Shown here in pieces: positions 1 through 9,192 of a stretch of 64,000 nt of DNA. Within the stretch, counting starts at the first letter, position 1. Every line of letters begins with the position of its first letter. Below the pieces are notes generated by a model. That model did not search any database. It saw nothing but the letters and a program-made list of their open reading frames with translations, and was not told the origin of the DNA. The position numbers were made by a program, and so were the translations under genes. Origin of the DNA: Leifsonia poae (GTDB lineage: Bacteria > Actinomycetota > Actinomycetes > Actinomycetales > Microbacteriaceae); assembly GCF_027921845.1 (NCBI RefSeq), contig NZ_BSEN01000006.1, positions 619,192 to 683,191 of the forward strand, given 5' to 3'.

Positions 1-1172
1 TGGGCGACGGAGCCCAGCCAGGCGAGCGAGGGCTTCGGCGTGCGCACGAAGGTCTCGCGATCGACGGCGATGAGCCCGAAGGTCGGACGGTACCCGCTCG
101 CCCACTCGTAGTTGTCGAGTGCGCTCCAGTGCAGGTAGCCCTCGAGCCGAATGCCGTCCTCGATCACCGCGTGCAGCTCGCGCAGCGCGGCATCCGTGTA
201 GGCGATACGTCGCTCGTCGTCGGAGGTCGCGATGCCGTTCTCGGTGATCATAACGGGGACGCCGCCGGACAGCTCCCACGCGCTGCGCACGCCCTCGGCC
301 GCCGCGGGCGGGTAGAACTCCCAGCCCGTGAGCGTGGTCTCCACATCATCGGCCACCGGAAGCGGTCCGTTCGGGCCGATGAAGGTGCGCGTGTACGCCT
401 GCACGCCGACGAAGTCGTCGCCGGCGGACTGCTCGAGGTACCAGTCGTCGCGCGGGTAGCCGTACTCGCGCAGCTTCTCGTCCGAGCCGGGCTCGCCGTT
501 CGAGCGGAACGCCTGGGTCGCGATGGTCCATCCGCTCTTCAGCCCGGAGACCTGCGACAGCACCTCACGCGAACGCCGGTGCGAGGCGAGCAGAGCATCC
601 GCGACCCCGAGATCCGGGTTGGGGAGCCCGTAGGCGACCAGGTTCGCCGCGTCCTCTCCTCCCGCGAGCATGGCCGCGATGTTGGGCTCGTTGATCGTGC
701 AGACGTAGTCGACGCCGTCGGAGACGATCGGAAGCGCGAGCTCGGTGTAGCGGGCGAACAGGTCCGCCGCATCCGGAGCGCGCCAGAAACCGTCGCGCTC
801 GAACCAGCGCGGCACCGTGAAGTGCATCAACGTCACGACCGGGTTGAGCCCGAACTCGTGGGCGGCATCGACCATGCGGCGGTAGTGGTCGATCTCGGCG
901 CGGGACACGAAGCCGCGCTCGGGCTCGATGCGGGCCCACTCCACACTGAACCGGTAGGTGTTCAGCCCGGCGTCGGCGAGGAGCCGCATGTCTTCGCGGT
1001 AGCGGTGATAGCTGTCCATGCCGTCACCGGACGGCTCGACGATCGAGGTGCCCAGGGTGTGCTCGTGCACCCACCAGTTGCTGTTGATGTTGTTGCCTTC
1101 GATCTGGTGGGCGGCAGTAGCCGCACCCCACAGGAAGCCGTCGGGGAAGGTGAGCACAGTTCTCCTGTTCAT
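1..1172 (-). CDS. GH1 beta-glucosidase, 3' end cut by window edge
   Basis: Glycoside hydrolase family 1 enzyme that hydrolyses beta-linked glucosides, probably in the cytoplasm because no signal peptide is visible. The N-terminus starts MNRRTVLTFPDGFLWGAAT, the usual GH1 opening. The acid/base motif TINEPN (Glu162) and the nucleophile motif ITENG (Glu311) are both present. About 390 residues are inside the window and the last ones (FGLIAVD...RTPKPS) are the normal GH1 C-terminal region, so little is missing. It lies 28 bp downstream of the hydrolase gene in the same direction as the importer genes, so it probably digests what the importer brings in. The exact sugar cannot be read from sequence. 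Confidence 0.93.
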   Translation of the reverse strand, partial: MNRRTVLTFPDGFLWGAATAAHQIEGNNINSNWWVHEHTLGTSIVEPSGDGMDSYHRYREDMRLLADAGLNTYRFSVEWARIEPERGFVSRAEIDHYRRMVDAAHEFGLNPVVTLMHFTVPRWFERDGFWRAPDAADLFARYTELALPIVSDGVDYVCTINEPNIAAMLAGGEDAANLVAYGLPNPDLGVADALLASHRRSREVLSQVSGLKSGWTIATQAFRSNGEPGSDEKLREYGYPRDDWYLEQSAGDDFVGVQAYTRTFIGPNGPLPVADDVETTLTGWEFYPPAAAEGVRSAWELSGGVPVMITENGIATSDDERRIAYTDAALRELHAVIEDGIRLEGYLHWSALDNYEWASGYRPTFGLIAVDRETFVRTPKPSLAWLGSVA

Positions 1173-1200
1173 CGGTGGTTTCGTCTCGGCCCGGGTCGGC

Positions 1201-2082
1201 TCAGGAGACGGAGGTGAAGAAGTCGTCGAGCGCCGCGGCGGTCGCCGCCGGCGCCTCGAGCTGCGGTGAGTGGGCGCCGCCCGGGATCACCGTGTAGCGG
1301 GCGCCCAGGCGCTCGGCCATGTCGCGCTGATCGGCGATCGGCCACGCTTCGTCGAACTCGCCGTGGGCGACGAGCGCAGGCAGACCGGCTGCGCGCAGCT
1401 CGTCGGTGGTGTCGGAGTGGGTGCGCAGGATCTCGGCCGCGGCGAGGAGGTTGTCGCTCGAGGTGCGCGCGGCACGGAGGCGCAGAAAGGCCTCGTCGGG
1501 CGTCAGCCGGTCATCCGGGAGCCCGATGGTGTGGGGGTTGTCGCGATCCCAGAGCCCGATCGATCCGTGCGCGGCGACCGTGTCGGAGGTCTCCTGATGA
1601 CGGCCGGGCCAGCCGTGCGGACCTGAGCAGAGCATCGTGACCGAGGCGAACGACGCGGGTGATGCGATCGCGGCCGCCTGGGCGACGATGCCGCCGAAGC
1701 TGTGGCCCACCAGGTGCACGGGTCGTCCCTCTCCGAGGAGTTCGGCGGCAGCGACGGCGTCGGAGGCGAAGGCGTCCAATGCGTACGAACCGATGCCGGC
1801 CGGCGCGGCCGAGTCGGCCTGCCCGCGCTGACTGTACGACCACGCCTCCCACCCCTGCGCGGCGAGCAGCGGGAGGAACGTGCGGAAGTCTTCCTTCGAC
1901 CCGGTGAAACCGGGCACGATCAGTACGACTCCGCGTGTGGGCGCAGCAGACGGTCTCGCCCGGTACGCGGTCAGCGTCCCGGCCGTCGACGGGAGGCCCA
2001 GCACCTCGACCCCGTCGGGCACGGGCTGCGCACCGAAGGGCTCGATCCGAGCGAACGACGGTCCGGATGCCGGCGCGGTCAC
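1201..2082 (-). CDS. alpha/beta-fold hydrolase
   Basis: Serine hydrolase of the alpha/beta fold, 293 residues, likely cytoplasmic esterase or lipase-like. The nucleophile elbow GHSFGG places the catalytic Ser at residue 128; an oxyanion-type segment VPGFTGS, an acid region GEFDEAW and a late GGAHSPQLE carrying the His complete the triad pattern. I chose the GTG at 2082 because it overlaps the stop of the upstream ATPase gene by four bases (GTGA), a typical coupled junction here; the longer open frame upstream lies inside the ATPase gene. Its role next to a glycoside importer may be removal of ester decorations such as acetyl groups, which is inference only. Confidence 0.88.
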   Translation of the reverse strand: MTAPASGPSFARIEPFGAQPVPDGVEVLGLPSTAGTLTAYRARPSAAPTRGVVLIVPGFTGSKEDFRTFLPLLAAQGWEAWSYSQRGQADSAAPAGIGSYALDAFASDAVAAAELLGEGRPVHLVGHSFGGIVAQAAAIASPASFASVTMLCSGPHGWPGRHQETSDTVAAHGSIGLWDRDNPHTIGLPDDRLTPDEAFLRLRAARTSSDNLLAAAEILRTHSDTTDELRAAGLPALVAHGEFDEAWPIADQRDMAERLGARYTVIPGGAHSPQLEAPAATAAALDDFFTSVS

Positions 2083-3824
2083 GCGAGCGCCTCCCGAGTG
2101 CGCGCCGGGTTCGGCACGGCGTCGAGCAATTGGATCGTGTAGGGGTCGCTCGGATGCTGGAGCACCTCGGCTGTCGCCCCGCGCTCGACCACGCGGCCCG
2201 CGTTCAGCACCAGGATGTCGTCGGTGATGAGCCGCGCCGACAGCAGGTCGTGCGTGATGTAGAGCATCGAGACGCCCCATCGCTCGCGCAGGTCTTCGAG
2301 CAGAGCGAGCACGCCGGCGCGCAGGGAGACGTCGAGCATCGAGACGGGCTCGTCGGCGATGAGCACCTGCGGGTCGCTGGCGAGCGCCCGTGCGATCACG
2401 ACGCGCTGCCGCTGACCGCCCGAGAGCTGGTGAGGGAGCTTCGCTGCGAACTGCTCGACCGGGGTGAGACCGACCGTCTCCAGCAGTTCGAGCACGCGCC
2501 GCCGGGCATCCCGCCCGCTGAGACCCGTGAAGTTCACGATCGGCCGCGTCAGCGTGTACTCCACCGAGTGCAGCGGGTTGAGCGCCGCATACGGATCCTG
2601 GAACACCATCTGCACGTTCTTGTGCAGGTTCCGGATGCCCTTGCGGTTCAGGCCCGGCACGTCGAGGTCGCCGAACCGCACCGTGCCGGAGGTCGGCTTT
2701 TCGACGCCGGTCACCAGCTTCGCGATGGTCGACTTGCCGCTGCCGGACGCCCCGACGAGCGCCAGCGACTGACCGGGCTCGAGCGTGAACGACACGTTGT
2801 CGACGGCCGTGACGGGGTTCTCGCCGCGGCGGGGCGGCGGGTAGATCTTCGAGACGCCGTCGACGACGATCGCCGACTCGGCCGACCGGCCCTGGCGTGC
2901 GGACGCGCCGGTGTCGCGCGACGGCCCCGACGACTGCGACGGCCCCGACGGCTCCGACGGCCTTGACGACTGCGACGGCACCGACGACTCCCGCTTCGGC
3001 GACCGCCGCGCCGGGAAGCCCGGCAGCTCGACGACCTCGCCGCGCGGGTCGGCGTAGTGGCTCAGCAGCATCCGCGTGTAGTCGTGCTCCGGGCGCTCCA
3101 GGATGTCGCGGCTCGGCGCATCCTCGACGATCCGGCCGTCGTGCATGACGAGCACGCGCTGCGTCGCCTCGAGCACCACGCCCAGGTCGTGGCTGATCAG
3201 GATGGCGGTGAAGCCTTCCGAGCGCTGCAGCTCGGTGATCGTGTCCATGATCGCGTGCTGCACCAGAACGTCGAGTGCCGTGGTCGGTTCGTCGAACACC
3301 ATGAGCTGCGGCTCGAGGGAGAGTGCGAGGGCAATGGATACGCGCTGGCGCATGCCTCCGGAGAGCTCACCGGGGAAGCGCGCGAGCACCTGCGGCGTCA
3401 GGCCGACCTTCTCGACCAGCTCGGCCATCCGGTCGTCCCAGCGTTCGCGGGCGACGTGGCCGTGCGCGCGGAAGATGTCGACGAAGTGCTTGCGCACCGT
3501 GCGGACGGGGTTCAGGGCATTCATGCCCGACTGCAGCACCATGGCGAAGCCGCCCTGACGCTGGCGTCGCAGCGCTTCGGCGTCGAGTTCGCGGATGTCG
3601 TGACCGCCGAACCGGATCTCTCCCCCGTTCGTGCGGGCCGGAGGCTTCTGCAGTCGGGTGACCGCGAAGCCGAGCGTCGATTTTCCAGAGCCGGACTCGC
3701 CCACCAGGCCGACGAACTCGCCGGCGCCGACGGTGAAGGAGACGTGGTCGACGGCTTGCACCGGCGTCTGGCCGGCCGACTCGTAGACGACGGACAGGTC
3801 GCGGACCTCGAGCAGCTGACTCAT
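2079..3824 (-). CDS. fused double ATPase of an Opp/Dpp-type ABC importer
   Basis: Two complete ABC ATPase domains joined in one 581-residue chain (DppD-like then DppF-like), powering the neighbouring permeases. The first Walker A is GESGSGKST (42-50) and the second is GASGSGKST near residue 357; signature motifs LSGGMRQRV and LSGGQRQRV follow. The N-terminal half ends with the oligopeptide-transporter extension, then a linker of about 45 residues rich in Ser, Pro and Gly (about 272-317) built from short repeats, then the second domain. Such fusions are known in this family. It overlaps the upstream permease gene by four bases. The linker DNA (about 2920-3000) is repetitive and likely variable in length. 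Confidence 0.95.
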   Translation of the reverse strand: MSQLLEVRDLSVVYESAGQTPVQAVDHVSFTVGAGEFVGLVGESGSGKSTLGFAVTRLQKPPARTNGGEIRFGGHDIRELDAEALRRQRQGGFAMVLQSGMNALNPVRTVRKHFVDIFRAHGHVARERWDDRMAELVEKVGLTPQVLARFPGELSGGMRQRVSIALALSLEPQLMVFDEPTTALDVLVQHAIMDTITELQRSEGFTAILISHDLGVVLEATQRVLVMHDGRIVEDAPSRDILERPEHDYTRMLLSHYADPRGEVVELPGFPARRSPKRESSVPSQSSRPSEPSGPSQSSGPSRDTGASARQGRSAESAIVVDGVSKIYPPPRRGENPVTAVDNVSFTLEPGQSLALVGASGSGKSTIAKLVTGVEKPTSGTVRFGDLDVPGLNRKGIRNLHKNVQMVFQDPYAALNPLHSVEYTLTRPIVNFTGLSGRDARRRVLELLETVGLTPVEQFAAKLPHQLSGGQRQRVVIARALASDPQVLIADEPVSMLDVSLRAGVLALLEDLRERWGVSMLYITHDLLSARLITDDILVLNAGRVVERGATAEVLQHPSDPYTIQLLDAVPNPARTREALA

Positions 3825-4771
3825 CGGGTCTTCCTTTCAGTGGCGGCGCTCTCGCGCCGGCGGCGACCTTCACGGAGGCGCGGGTTGCTGATCGCGTCGA
3901 CGCCGAAGTTGATCAGCGTGAGGCTCATGGCGAGCAGTGCGATGCAGAGGCCGGGCGCGAACAGCAGCGCCCACTGGCCGGTGAGCAGGGCGTTCGAGTT
4001 CTGCGCCCAGTAGAGGATGGTGCCCCAGCTGACGATCGACGAGTCGCCGAGCCCCAGGAACTCGAGGCCGGCCTCGGCCAGGATGGCGGCGGTCGCCGCC
4101 CCGAAGAAGCTGCCGGTGATCAGCGAGGTCATGTTCGGGAGGATCTCGCTGAACACGATGCGGAACGGCCGGTCGCCGGAGAACCGCGCCGCGGTCACGA
4201 AGTCGCGCGATCGCAGCGACTGCGTCTGGCTGCGCAGCACGCGCGCACCCCACGCCCAGCCGGTGATCACGATGACCGTCACGATCATGAACAGGCCGCC
4301 GTTCTGCAGATACGCGGCGATCACGATCATCAGCGGCAGGCCAGGGATGACGAGGAACAGGTTCACGAAGAAGTTCACGACCTCGGCGCCGAACCCCCGG
4401 ATGTAGCCCCAGCTGAGGCCGATCAGCACGGCGACGATCGTCGACAGCAGGCCGGCGATGAAGCCGACCGTCACGCTGACGCGGGCGCCGAAGATGAGCT
4501 GGCTGAGCACATCCTCGCCTGCGGCCGTCGTGCCGAGCCAGTGCTCGGGGCTGGGATCGGCGTTGCGCGGGAAGCCGTCCTGCGTTGCGCCGTACGGGGC
4601 CAGCAGCGGGGCGAAGATCGCGACGAGCACGAAGAACGCCAGGATGATCAGGCCGAGCCGCGACTTCCAGTTGGCCCAGAGGGTGCCGGTGACGCGGCCG
4701 ATGAACGCGAACCGCCGTGGCGGGTGCGTCGTCTCGACGGAGATGGACTTGATGTTCTGTGTCGTAGTCAT
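3821..4771 (-). CDS. ABC importer permease, DppC type
   Basis: Membrane permease of 316 residues, the second channel subunit of the Opp/Dpp-type importer. A cytoplasmic N-terminus of about 35 residues precedes a first hydrophobic segment (LIILAFFVLVAIFAPLLAPYG), as in DppC, and about five more membrane segments follow. The region around SQTQSLRSRDFVTAARFSG is the conserved cytoplasmic EAA-type loop that docks on the ATPase. It overlaps both neighbours by four bases, so translation of the operon is probably coupled. The family carries peptides, nickel or oligosaccharides; the beta-glucosidase and LacI neighbours favour a sugar. Confidence 0.93.
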   Translation of the reverse strand: MTTTQNIKSISVETTHPPRRFAFIGRVTGTLWANWKSRLGLIILAFFVLVAIFAPLLAPYGATQDGFPRNADPSPEHWLGTTAAGEDVLSQLIFGARVSVTVGFIAGLLSTIVAVLIGLSWGYIRGFGAEVVNFFVNLFLVIPGLPLMIVIAAYLQNGGLFMIVTVIVITGWAWGARVLRSQTQSLRSRDFVTAARFSGDRPFRIVFSEILPNMTSLITGSFFGAATAAILAEAGLEFLGLGDSSIVSWGTILYWAQNSNALLTGQWALLFAPGLCIALLAMSLTLINFGVDAISNPRLREGRRRRESAATERKTR

Positions 4772-5748
4772 CGGCGGGTCCTAGGGTCGAGTACGCCGTA
4801 CAGAATGTCGACGAGGAAGTTGGCGACGAGAACGCTCACCGTGATGAGCAGGAAGAGCGCCTGCATGAGCGGGTAGTCCTGCCCGATCACGGCGTTGAAC
4901 AGCAGGAAGCCGATGCCGGGGTAGCCGAACACCTGCTCGACGAGGATCGAGCCGCCCACCACGCCGCCGAGCGCCAGGCCGAAGCCGGTGAGGTTCGGCA
5001 GGATCGCGTTGCGGGCCGCGTACTTCATCGCGACGGTGCGGCCCTTGAGGCCGTTGGCCTCGGCGAAGGTCACGTAGTCGTCTCCCAGCGTGTTGATCAT
5101 CGCGTTGCGCATCCCGAGGATCCAGCCGCCGATCGAGGTGATCAGGATGGTGACCGCCGGGAGCACCGCGTGGTACGCCACGTCCGTCATGAAGTCCCAG
5201 GTGAAGCCGGGTGTCGCGGTGGGCCCGTACGCTCCGGATGTCGGGAACCAGTGCAGCACGTAGCCGAGGAAGAACAACAGCAGCAGCGCGGTCCAGAAGT
5301 AGGGGAACGTGCTCGCGAAGGTGCCGGTGAGGGTCGGCAGGGAGTCGAGCCAGGTGTTGCGCTTCCAGGCGGCGAGCACCCCGAGCAGTGTTCCGACGGC
5401 GAACGCGACGATGGTCACGATGCCGAGCAGCACGATCGTGTAGGGGAACGCCTGCCCGACGAGCTCCGACACCGACTGCGGATAGAAGGTGTACGAGACG
5501 CCGAAGTCGAAGGTGACGACCTGGTGCAGGTAGTGCACGTACTGATCCCAGAGGTTGCCGCCCGGGACGCCGAGCTGGGCCGCGATGGCGTCACGGGTCG
5601 CCTGGGTCACCGGGCCGTTCTGCGAGAGTTTTGCGATCGCGGCGTCGGTGGGTGAGCCGGGCATCAGGCGCGGCAGGATGAAGTTCAACGTGACGGCGGC
5701 CCACAGGGTGAGCACGAAGAGGCCGAGTTTGCGCAGTGCGTACGTCAT
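4768..5748 (-). CDS. ABC importer permease, DppB type
   Basis: First channel subunit of the importer, 326 residues with about six membrane segments. The N-terminus (MTYALRKLGLF followed by a hydrophobic stretch and FILPRLMPGSP) is the DppB hallmark, and the large external loop plus the GLKGRTVAMKYAARNAILPN coupling loop are in their usual places. I took the ATG at 5748, which fits DppB length and lies 4 bp after the binding-protein stop; the open frame continues upstream into the preceding gene but that part reads as low-complexity shadow sequence. Confidence 0.94.
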   Translation of the reverse strand: MTYALRKLGLFVLTLWAAVTLNFILPRLMPGSPTDAAIAKLSQNGPVTQATRDAIAAQLGVPGGNLWDQYVHYLHQVVTFDFGVSYTFYPQSVSELVGQAFPYTIVLLGIVTIVAFAVGTLLGVLAAWKRNTWLDSLPTLTGTFASTFPYFWTALLLLFFLGYVLHWFPTSGAYGPTATPGFTWDFMTDVAYHAVLPAVTILITSIGGWILGMRNAMINTLGDDYVTFAEANGLKGRTVAMKYAARNAILPNLTGFGLALGGVVGGSILVEQVFGYPGIGFLLFNAVIGQDYPLMQALFLLITVSVLVANFLVDILYGVLDPRTRR

Positions 5749-5752
5749 GGTG

Positions 5753-7450
5753 TTACTCGCCCTCCTTCCGGAGCTTGAGGTGCGTGAACACCAGGAGCGG
5801 GGTCTGGTCGTAGGTCTGCGGAGGCGCGTACGGGTTCTTCGCGTCCGGCCATCCGGTGAACTTGGCGTCGTTGTAGAGACCCCAGAGTCCGCCGTAGTAG
5901 AGGCCGATGACGGGCAGCTCGTCGTAGACGACGTTCTGCAGGCGGTGGCTGATGGCCAGCCGCTCGGCGTCGTCGGTGCTCGACTTGTACTCCTGCAGCA
6001 GGGCATCCGTGCTCGGGCTCTTGTAGCGCTGGAAGTTGCTGGCCGTCGGCTTGCCGATCGGGGTGGCGAACGCGCTGTTGAGCAGGCCGTTGTAGTTCTG
6101 GAAGATGATGCCGCCGCCCATGCCGCCCATCGCGACCTGGAAGTCGCCGTTCTGGATGGCCTGCTGGTAGCCCGGCGGCTGCGGCTGCTTGATGCTCACG
6201 TCGATGCCGAGTGCGCCGAGTTCCTTGCGCACCTCCTGCACGGCGCGCAGCCAGTCCGAGTACCCGTTCGCCGTGGTGATCGAGAAGGCGAGCTGCTTGC
6301 CGTCGCGGCCGACCAACTTGTCACCCTGCTGCGTGTAGCCCGACGCCGCGAACGCCGCGAGGGCCGCCTTGGTGTTCTGGGCGATGATGCCTTTGTCCGG
6401 GATCGAGGTGTCGAGCTCGGCCTCCTGGTTCGGCAGCATGAGGCCCGTCTGACCCGCGGCCGTAAGGTAGCCCTCGGTCGCCGAGTCGGCGATCTTGTCC
6501 TTGTCGAGCGCGAGCGCGATGCCGCGGCGCACGTTGATGTCGTTGAACGGCTTCATCGTGAGGTTCGGCATGAGGCTGATCACGCCGCCCGGCGGGAACC
6601 AGTACTTGTTGTTCGGGTTCGCCGAGAGCCAGGTGCCCTTCACATCGCTCATGAAGGCGTACGCCCAATCGAAGCCCTTGGTGGCGATGTCGAGCTCGCT
6701 GGTGGCCGAGGGGAGCACGAGGTGCTTCACCTGCACCTTGTCGGCCTGCCAGTACGACTCGTTCTTGTCCATCGTGTACTGCTGCGACGAGAAGTTGCCG
6801 AGCGTGTACGGACCGGTGCCGACCGGGTCGGGGTTGCGCCAGGTGTCCGGGTGCTCCTGGTTCTTCCAGATGTGCTCGGGGACCATCAGCGTCTGGGAGA
6901 TGACGTCGGCCGCCGGTGCATCCGCCTCCTTGAGGTGGAAGATCACGTGCTCGCCCTTCACCTCGATGCTGGCGATGTGCTGCCACGCACCCTTCAGGTC
7001 GAGCGCCGGGAACTTCTTGATGAGGTCGAACGTGAAGACGACGTCGGCGGGGGTGAACGGCTTGCCGTCCGACCAGGTGACGCCGCTGCGGATCGTGTAG
7101 TCGATGGTCTTGGCGTCGGGCAGGTCGACGGCGCTCGCCAGCCACATCGTCTGGGTGCCGTCGAGCACGTTGATGACCGTCAGCGGCTCGTACATGTAGG
7201 TGGACGCTGCGCGCTTGTTCACCGCGAACGGGTTGAAGTTGCGCTCCATCATCGGCGTGCCCTTGTCGGCCGCCAGCAGCATGGTGTCGGCGGGGATCGA
7301 CGGGTCCTGCTCGCTCTTGATCTGGATGCTGCAGCCGGAGAGGAGCAGCCCGGCGGCGGCGACGGTCGCGAGGATCGCCATCCGGGCGCGCCGAGATCGA
7401 CCGGCCGTGGGCCGGGACCTTCCGGGAGTGTCGTGTTTCGTGTGCGTCAT
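5753..7450 (-). CDS. ABC importer solute-binding lipoprotein (SBP family 5)
   Basis: Extracellular substrate-binding lipoprotein, 565 residues. A basic N-terminus and hydrophobic core lead to the lipobox LLLSGC with the lipidated Cys at 40. The body has SBP family 5 features (SDGKPFTPADVVFTFD and repeated aromatic binding segments) as in DppA/OppA and in oligosaccharide-binding relatives such as cellobiose-binding CbtA. It is the first gene of the importer operon, with a LacI-type operator about 110 bp upstream. The open frame extends upstream of the chosen ATG without a signal-like sequence, so the start at 7450 is preferred. Confidence 0.94.
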   Translation of the reverse strand: MTHTKHDTPGRSRPTAGRSRRARMAILATVAAAGLLLSGCSIQIKSEQDPSIPADTMLLAADKGTPMMERNFNPFAVNKRAASTYMYEPLTVINVLDGTQTMWLASAVDLPDAKTIDYTIRSGVTWSDGKPFTPADVVFTFDLIKKFPALDLKGAWQHIASIEVKGEHVIFHLKEADAPAADVISQTLMVPEHIWKNQEHPDTWRNPDPVGTGPYTLGNFSSQQYTMDKNESYWQADKVQVKHLVLPSATSELDIATKGFDWAYAFMSDVKGTWLSANPNNKYWFPPGGVISLMPNLTMKPFNDINVRRGIALALDKDKIADSATEGYLTAAGQTGLMLPNQEAELDTSIPDKGIIAQNTKAALAAFAASGYTQQGDKLVGRDGKQLAFSITTANGYSDWLRAVQEVRKELGALGIDVSIKQPQPPGYQQAIQNGDFQVAMGGMGGGIIFQNYNGLLNSAFATPIGKPTASNFQRYKSPSTDALLQEYKSSTDDAERLAISHRLQNVVYDELPVIGLYYGGLWGLYNDAKFTGWPDAKNPYAPPQTYDQTPLLVFTHLKLRKEGE

Positions 7451-7560
7451 CGCCACCGTCCTTGCTCGTCCGCGGCGACCGGTCCGGGCGGCGCCGGCGG
7501 GCTCGTTCCCGCGTGGCGCCACCGCAGGTGACCGATCGCCGTGGTGGGGTTCGCCACGAG

Positions 7561-7574
7561 TGTAAGCGCATACA
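7561..7574. promoter_or_regulatory. LacI-type operator ahead of the beta-glucoside importer
   Basis: TGTAAGCGCATACA is a 14-bp palindrome with one mismatched pair and the central CG step typical of LacI/GalR-family operators. It sits between the LacI gene and the importer operon start at 7450, so that LacI protein is the obvious candidate to bind it. Confidence 0.6.
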
Positions 7575-7624
7575 TTTTGAATTGCAAGCCGAGTCGCAGG
7601 GCCGGTCGGTCGCGAACCGGGGCA

Positions 7625-7711
7625 CAATTCCGGAAGTCCGGTCGAGGTTGGCGCCGATCTTCCGGTGTTGTGCGGAACCGCGCGGCGCGTCGCTTCGGAC
7701 TTCCGGAATTG
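7625..7711. repeat. long inverted repeat in the 367-bp lacI-importer gap
   Basis: A perfect 16-bp arm CAATTCCGGAAGTCCG (7625-7640) and its reverse complement (7696-7711) flank 55 bp that contain a further CTTCCGG and GCGGAACCGC copies. It lies after the LacI stop and before the importer operon, where it could end lacI transcripts or be one of several extragenic palindromes in this window. The rest of the gap 7451-7817 holds only the operator and presumably the promoter. Confidence 0.75.
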
Positions 7712-7817
7712 CGGAACCGCCCGGCCATCGGCGTTGGGCGGAACGTATCCGAGGATCCGCAGATACGCTCGAACGAATCGCGTGAACACGGGCCCCGAGC
7801 GAACTCCTCGAACGCCC

Positions 7818-8951
7818 TCAGCAGCGCTCGGAACTCTCGCGCAGGATGACCTCGACGGGCAGCCTCACGGAGGTCGCCGGCCGATCCGGGTCGGCGAGCC
7901 GGCGCACCAACGCCTGCACCGCGGCCCGCCCGAGCAGCTCCATCGGCTGCCGCACGGTCGTGAGTCGCGGCGTCGAGAGGCGTCCGGCATCGATTCCGTC
8001 GAACCCGGTCACGATCAGTGCATCCGGGACCGCGATCTCGGCGATGCGCGCTGCATCGATCACGCCGAGCGCCATCTGGTCGTTCGCGCATACCACCGCG
8101 CGCGGCAGCGTCGGACGGGCGAGGAGCTCACGCCCGGCACGCCGCCCGCCGTCGCGGGTGAAGTCGCCTCTCAGCTGCGGTTCGTCCGGGGGTGTGATCC
8201 CGTGCTCGAGCAGCGCGCTGCGGAAACCGTCCCACCGCTCGAGGTCGTCGGGGGAGTCCGCGCTGCCGGCCACGTAGACCAGATCGGTGACGTCGAGGTC
8301 GTCGAGCAGGTGCGTGACCAGCGCGTGCATTCCCTCGGTGTTGCTGACCGAGACGTGGTCGAGTGCGTCGCCGCGGCGCGGGCCGGCCATGACCACCACC
8401 GGGATGCGGCGCGCCAGCTGGCCGAGCTCCTCTTCGCTCGCACTCCCGGCGAGCACGATGAGTCCGTCGACGCGGCCGGCCATGTCGCGCACGGTGTCGT
8501 GGGCGGTCTCGCCGCGGCCGACGCCGACGAGCAGGACGAAGCCGCTGCGCCAGGCCTCGACCTCGCTGCCCCGCAGCACCTCGTCGAAGTACAGATTCAG
8601 CGGCCGGGTGTCGACCGCGCCGGAGACGTCGCGCACGATCGTGGCGGAGCCCGTGGACGGCCTGTCGGCGTCGAACGGGATGTCGGCGATGTCGTCCATC
8701 GCGTCGAGTCCGGGGAAGAAGAGCCCGATCACGCCGGTGCGGCGCGCTGCGAGGTTGCGGGCGGATCCGCTCGGGACGTAGCCCAGCGCATCCACCGAGG
8801 CGAGCACGCGCTCCCGCGTCGCCGGCTTGACCGTGTCGGGTCTGCTGAAGACCCGCGAAACGGTCGCGATGGAGACGCCGGCATGGGTGGCGACGTCGTA
8901 GACGGTGGGTATCTTGCCGATGAGCGCGCTCCCTCCGGGCTTCGAGCACAC
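7818..8951 (-). CDS. LacI-family transcriptional regulator
   Basis: Sugar-responsive repressor of the LacI/GalR family, about 377 residues. The N-terminal helix-turn-helix reads TVYDVATHAGVSIATVSRV, followed by the hinge region SARNLAARRTG and a periplasmic-binding-protein-like effector domain ending in ...VILRESSERC. It directly precedes the importer operon and very likely controls it through the palindrome at 7561. Start is uncertain: there is no ATG near the helix-turn-helix, so I used the in-frame GTG at 8951 (TTG at 8954 is the alternative); both put about 15 residues before the DNA-binding helices. Confidence 0.9.
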   Translation of the reverse strand: MCSKPGGSALIGKIPTVYDVATHAGVSIATVSRVFSRPDTVKPATRERVLASVDALGYVPSGSARNLAARRTGVIGLFFPGLDAMDDIADIPFDADRPSTGSATIVRDVSGAVDTRPLNLYFDEVLRGSEVEAWRSGFVLLVGVGRGETAHDTVRDMAGRVDGLIVLAGSASEEELGQLARRIPVVVMAGPRRGDALDHVSVSNTEGMHALVTHLLDDLDVTDLVYVAGSADSPDDLERWDGFRSALLEHGITPPDEPQLRGDFTRDGGRRAGRELLARPTLPRAVVCANDQMALGVIDAARIAEIAVPDALIVTGFDGIDAGRLSTPRLTTVRQPMELLGRAAVQALVRRLADPDRPATSVRLPVEVILRESSERC

Positions 8952-9035
8952 CAATGATACGCAGCCCGCCGACGGCTCCCGTCCCGCCGGCTCCCCGCCC
9001 CGCTCGCGCCTCCGCTCCGTCCGCCCCCGCCCCCG

Positions 9036-9100
9036 CAATCGAGTCCGAACTTGTTTCCGCGACACGCCGCGCTTCGCAGCAACAAGTTCGGACTCGATTG
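9036..9100. repeat. perfect 20-bp inverted repeat, 25-base loop
   Basis: CAATCGAGTCCGAACTTGTT at 9036-9055 is matched exactly by its reverse complement at 9081-9100. It lies between the divergent LacI and PhzF-like genes and therefore cannot be a simple terminator for either. GC-rich flanks extend the pairing imperfectly. Confidence 0.85.
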
Positions 9101-9192
9101 TGGGTGCGGGCGCGGCGGGGCGCGGGGGCGGCGCGGATGCGGCCGCACGAGTGGGGGAGGCGCCGCAGGCCCGTCCGTGGGAGGCTGGCTTC

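Noticed and set aside
1..3000. Apparent excess of GGATGC/GCATCC over GGACGC/GCGTCC as a hidden motif
   Set aside because: A careful hand count in the first 3 kb gave about seven versus six, milder than it looked; a genome-wide codon-pair count would be needed.
5555..7531. Long plus-strand frame opposite the binding-protein gene, and similar long antisense frames at 33842-35881, 51081-53648 and 51574-54405
   Set aside because: They are mirror frames of high-GC coding genes, rich in Arg, Ala and Gly, without family motifs or ribosome-binding sites.
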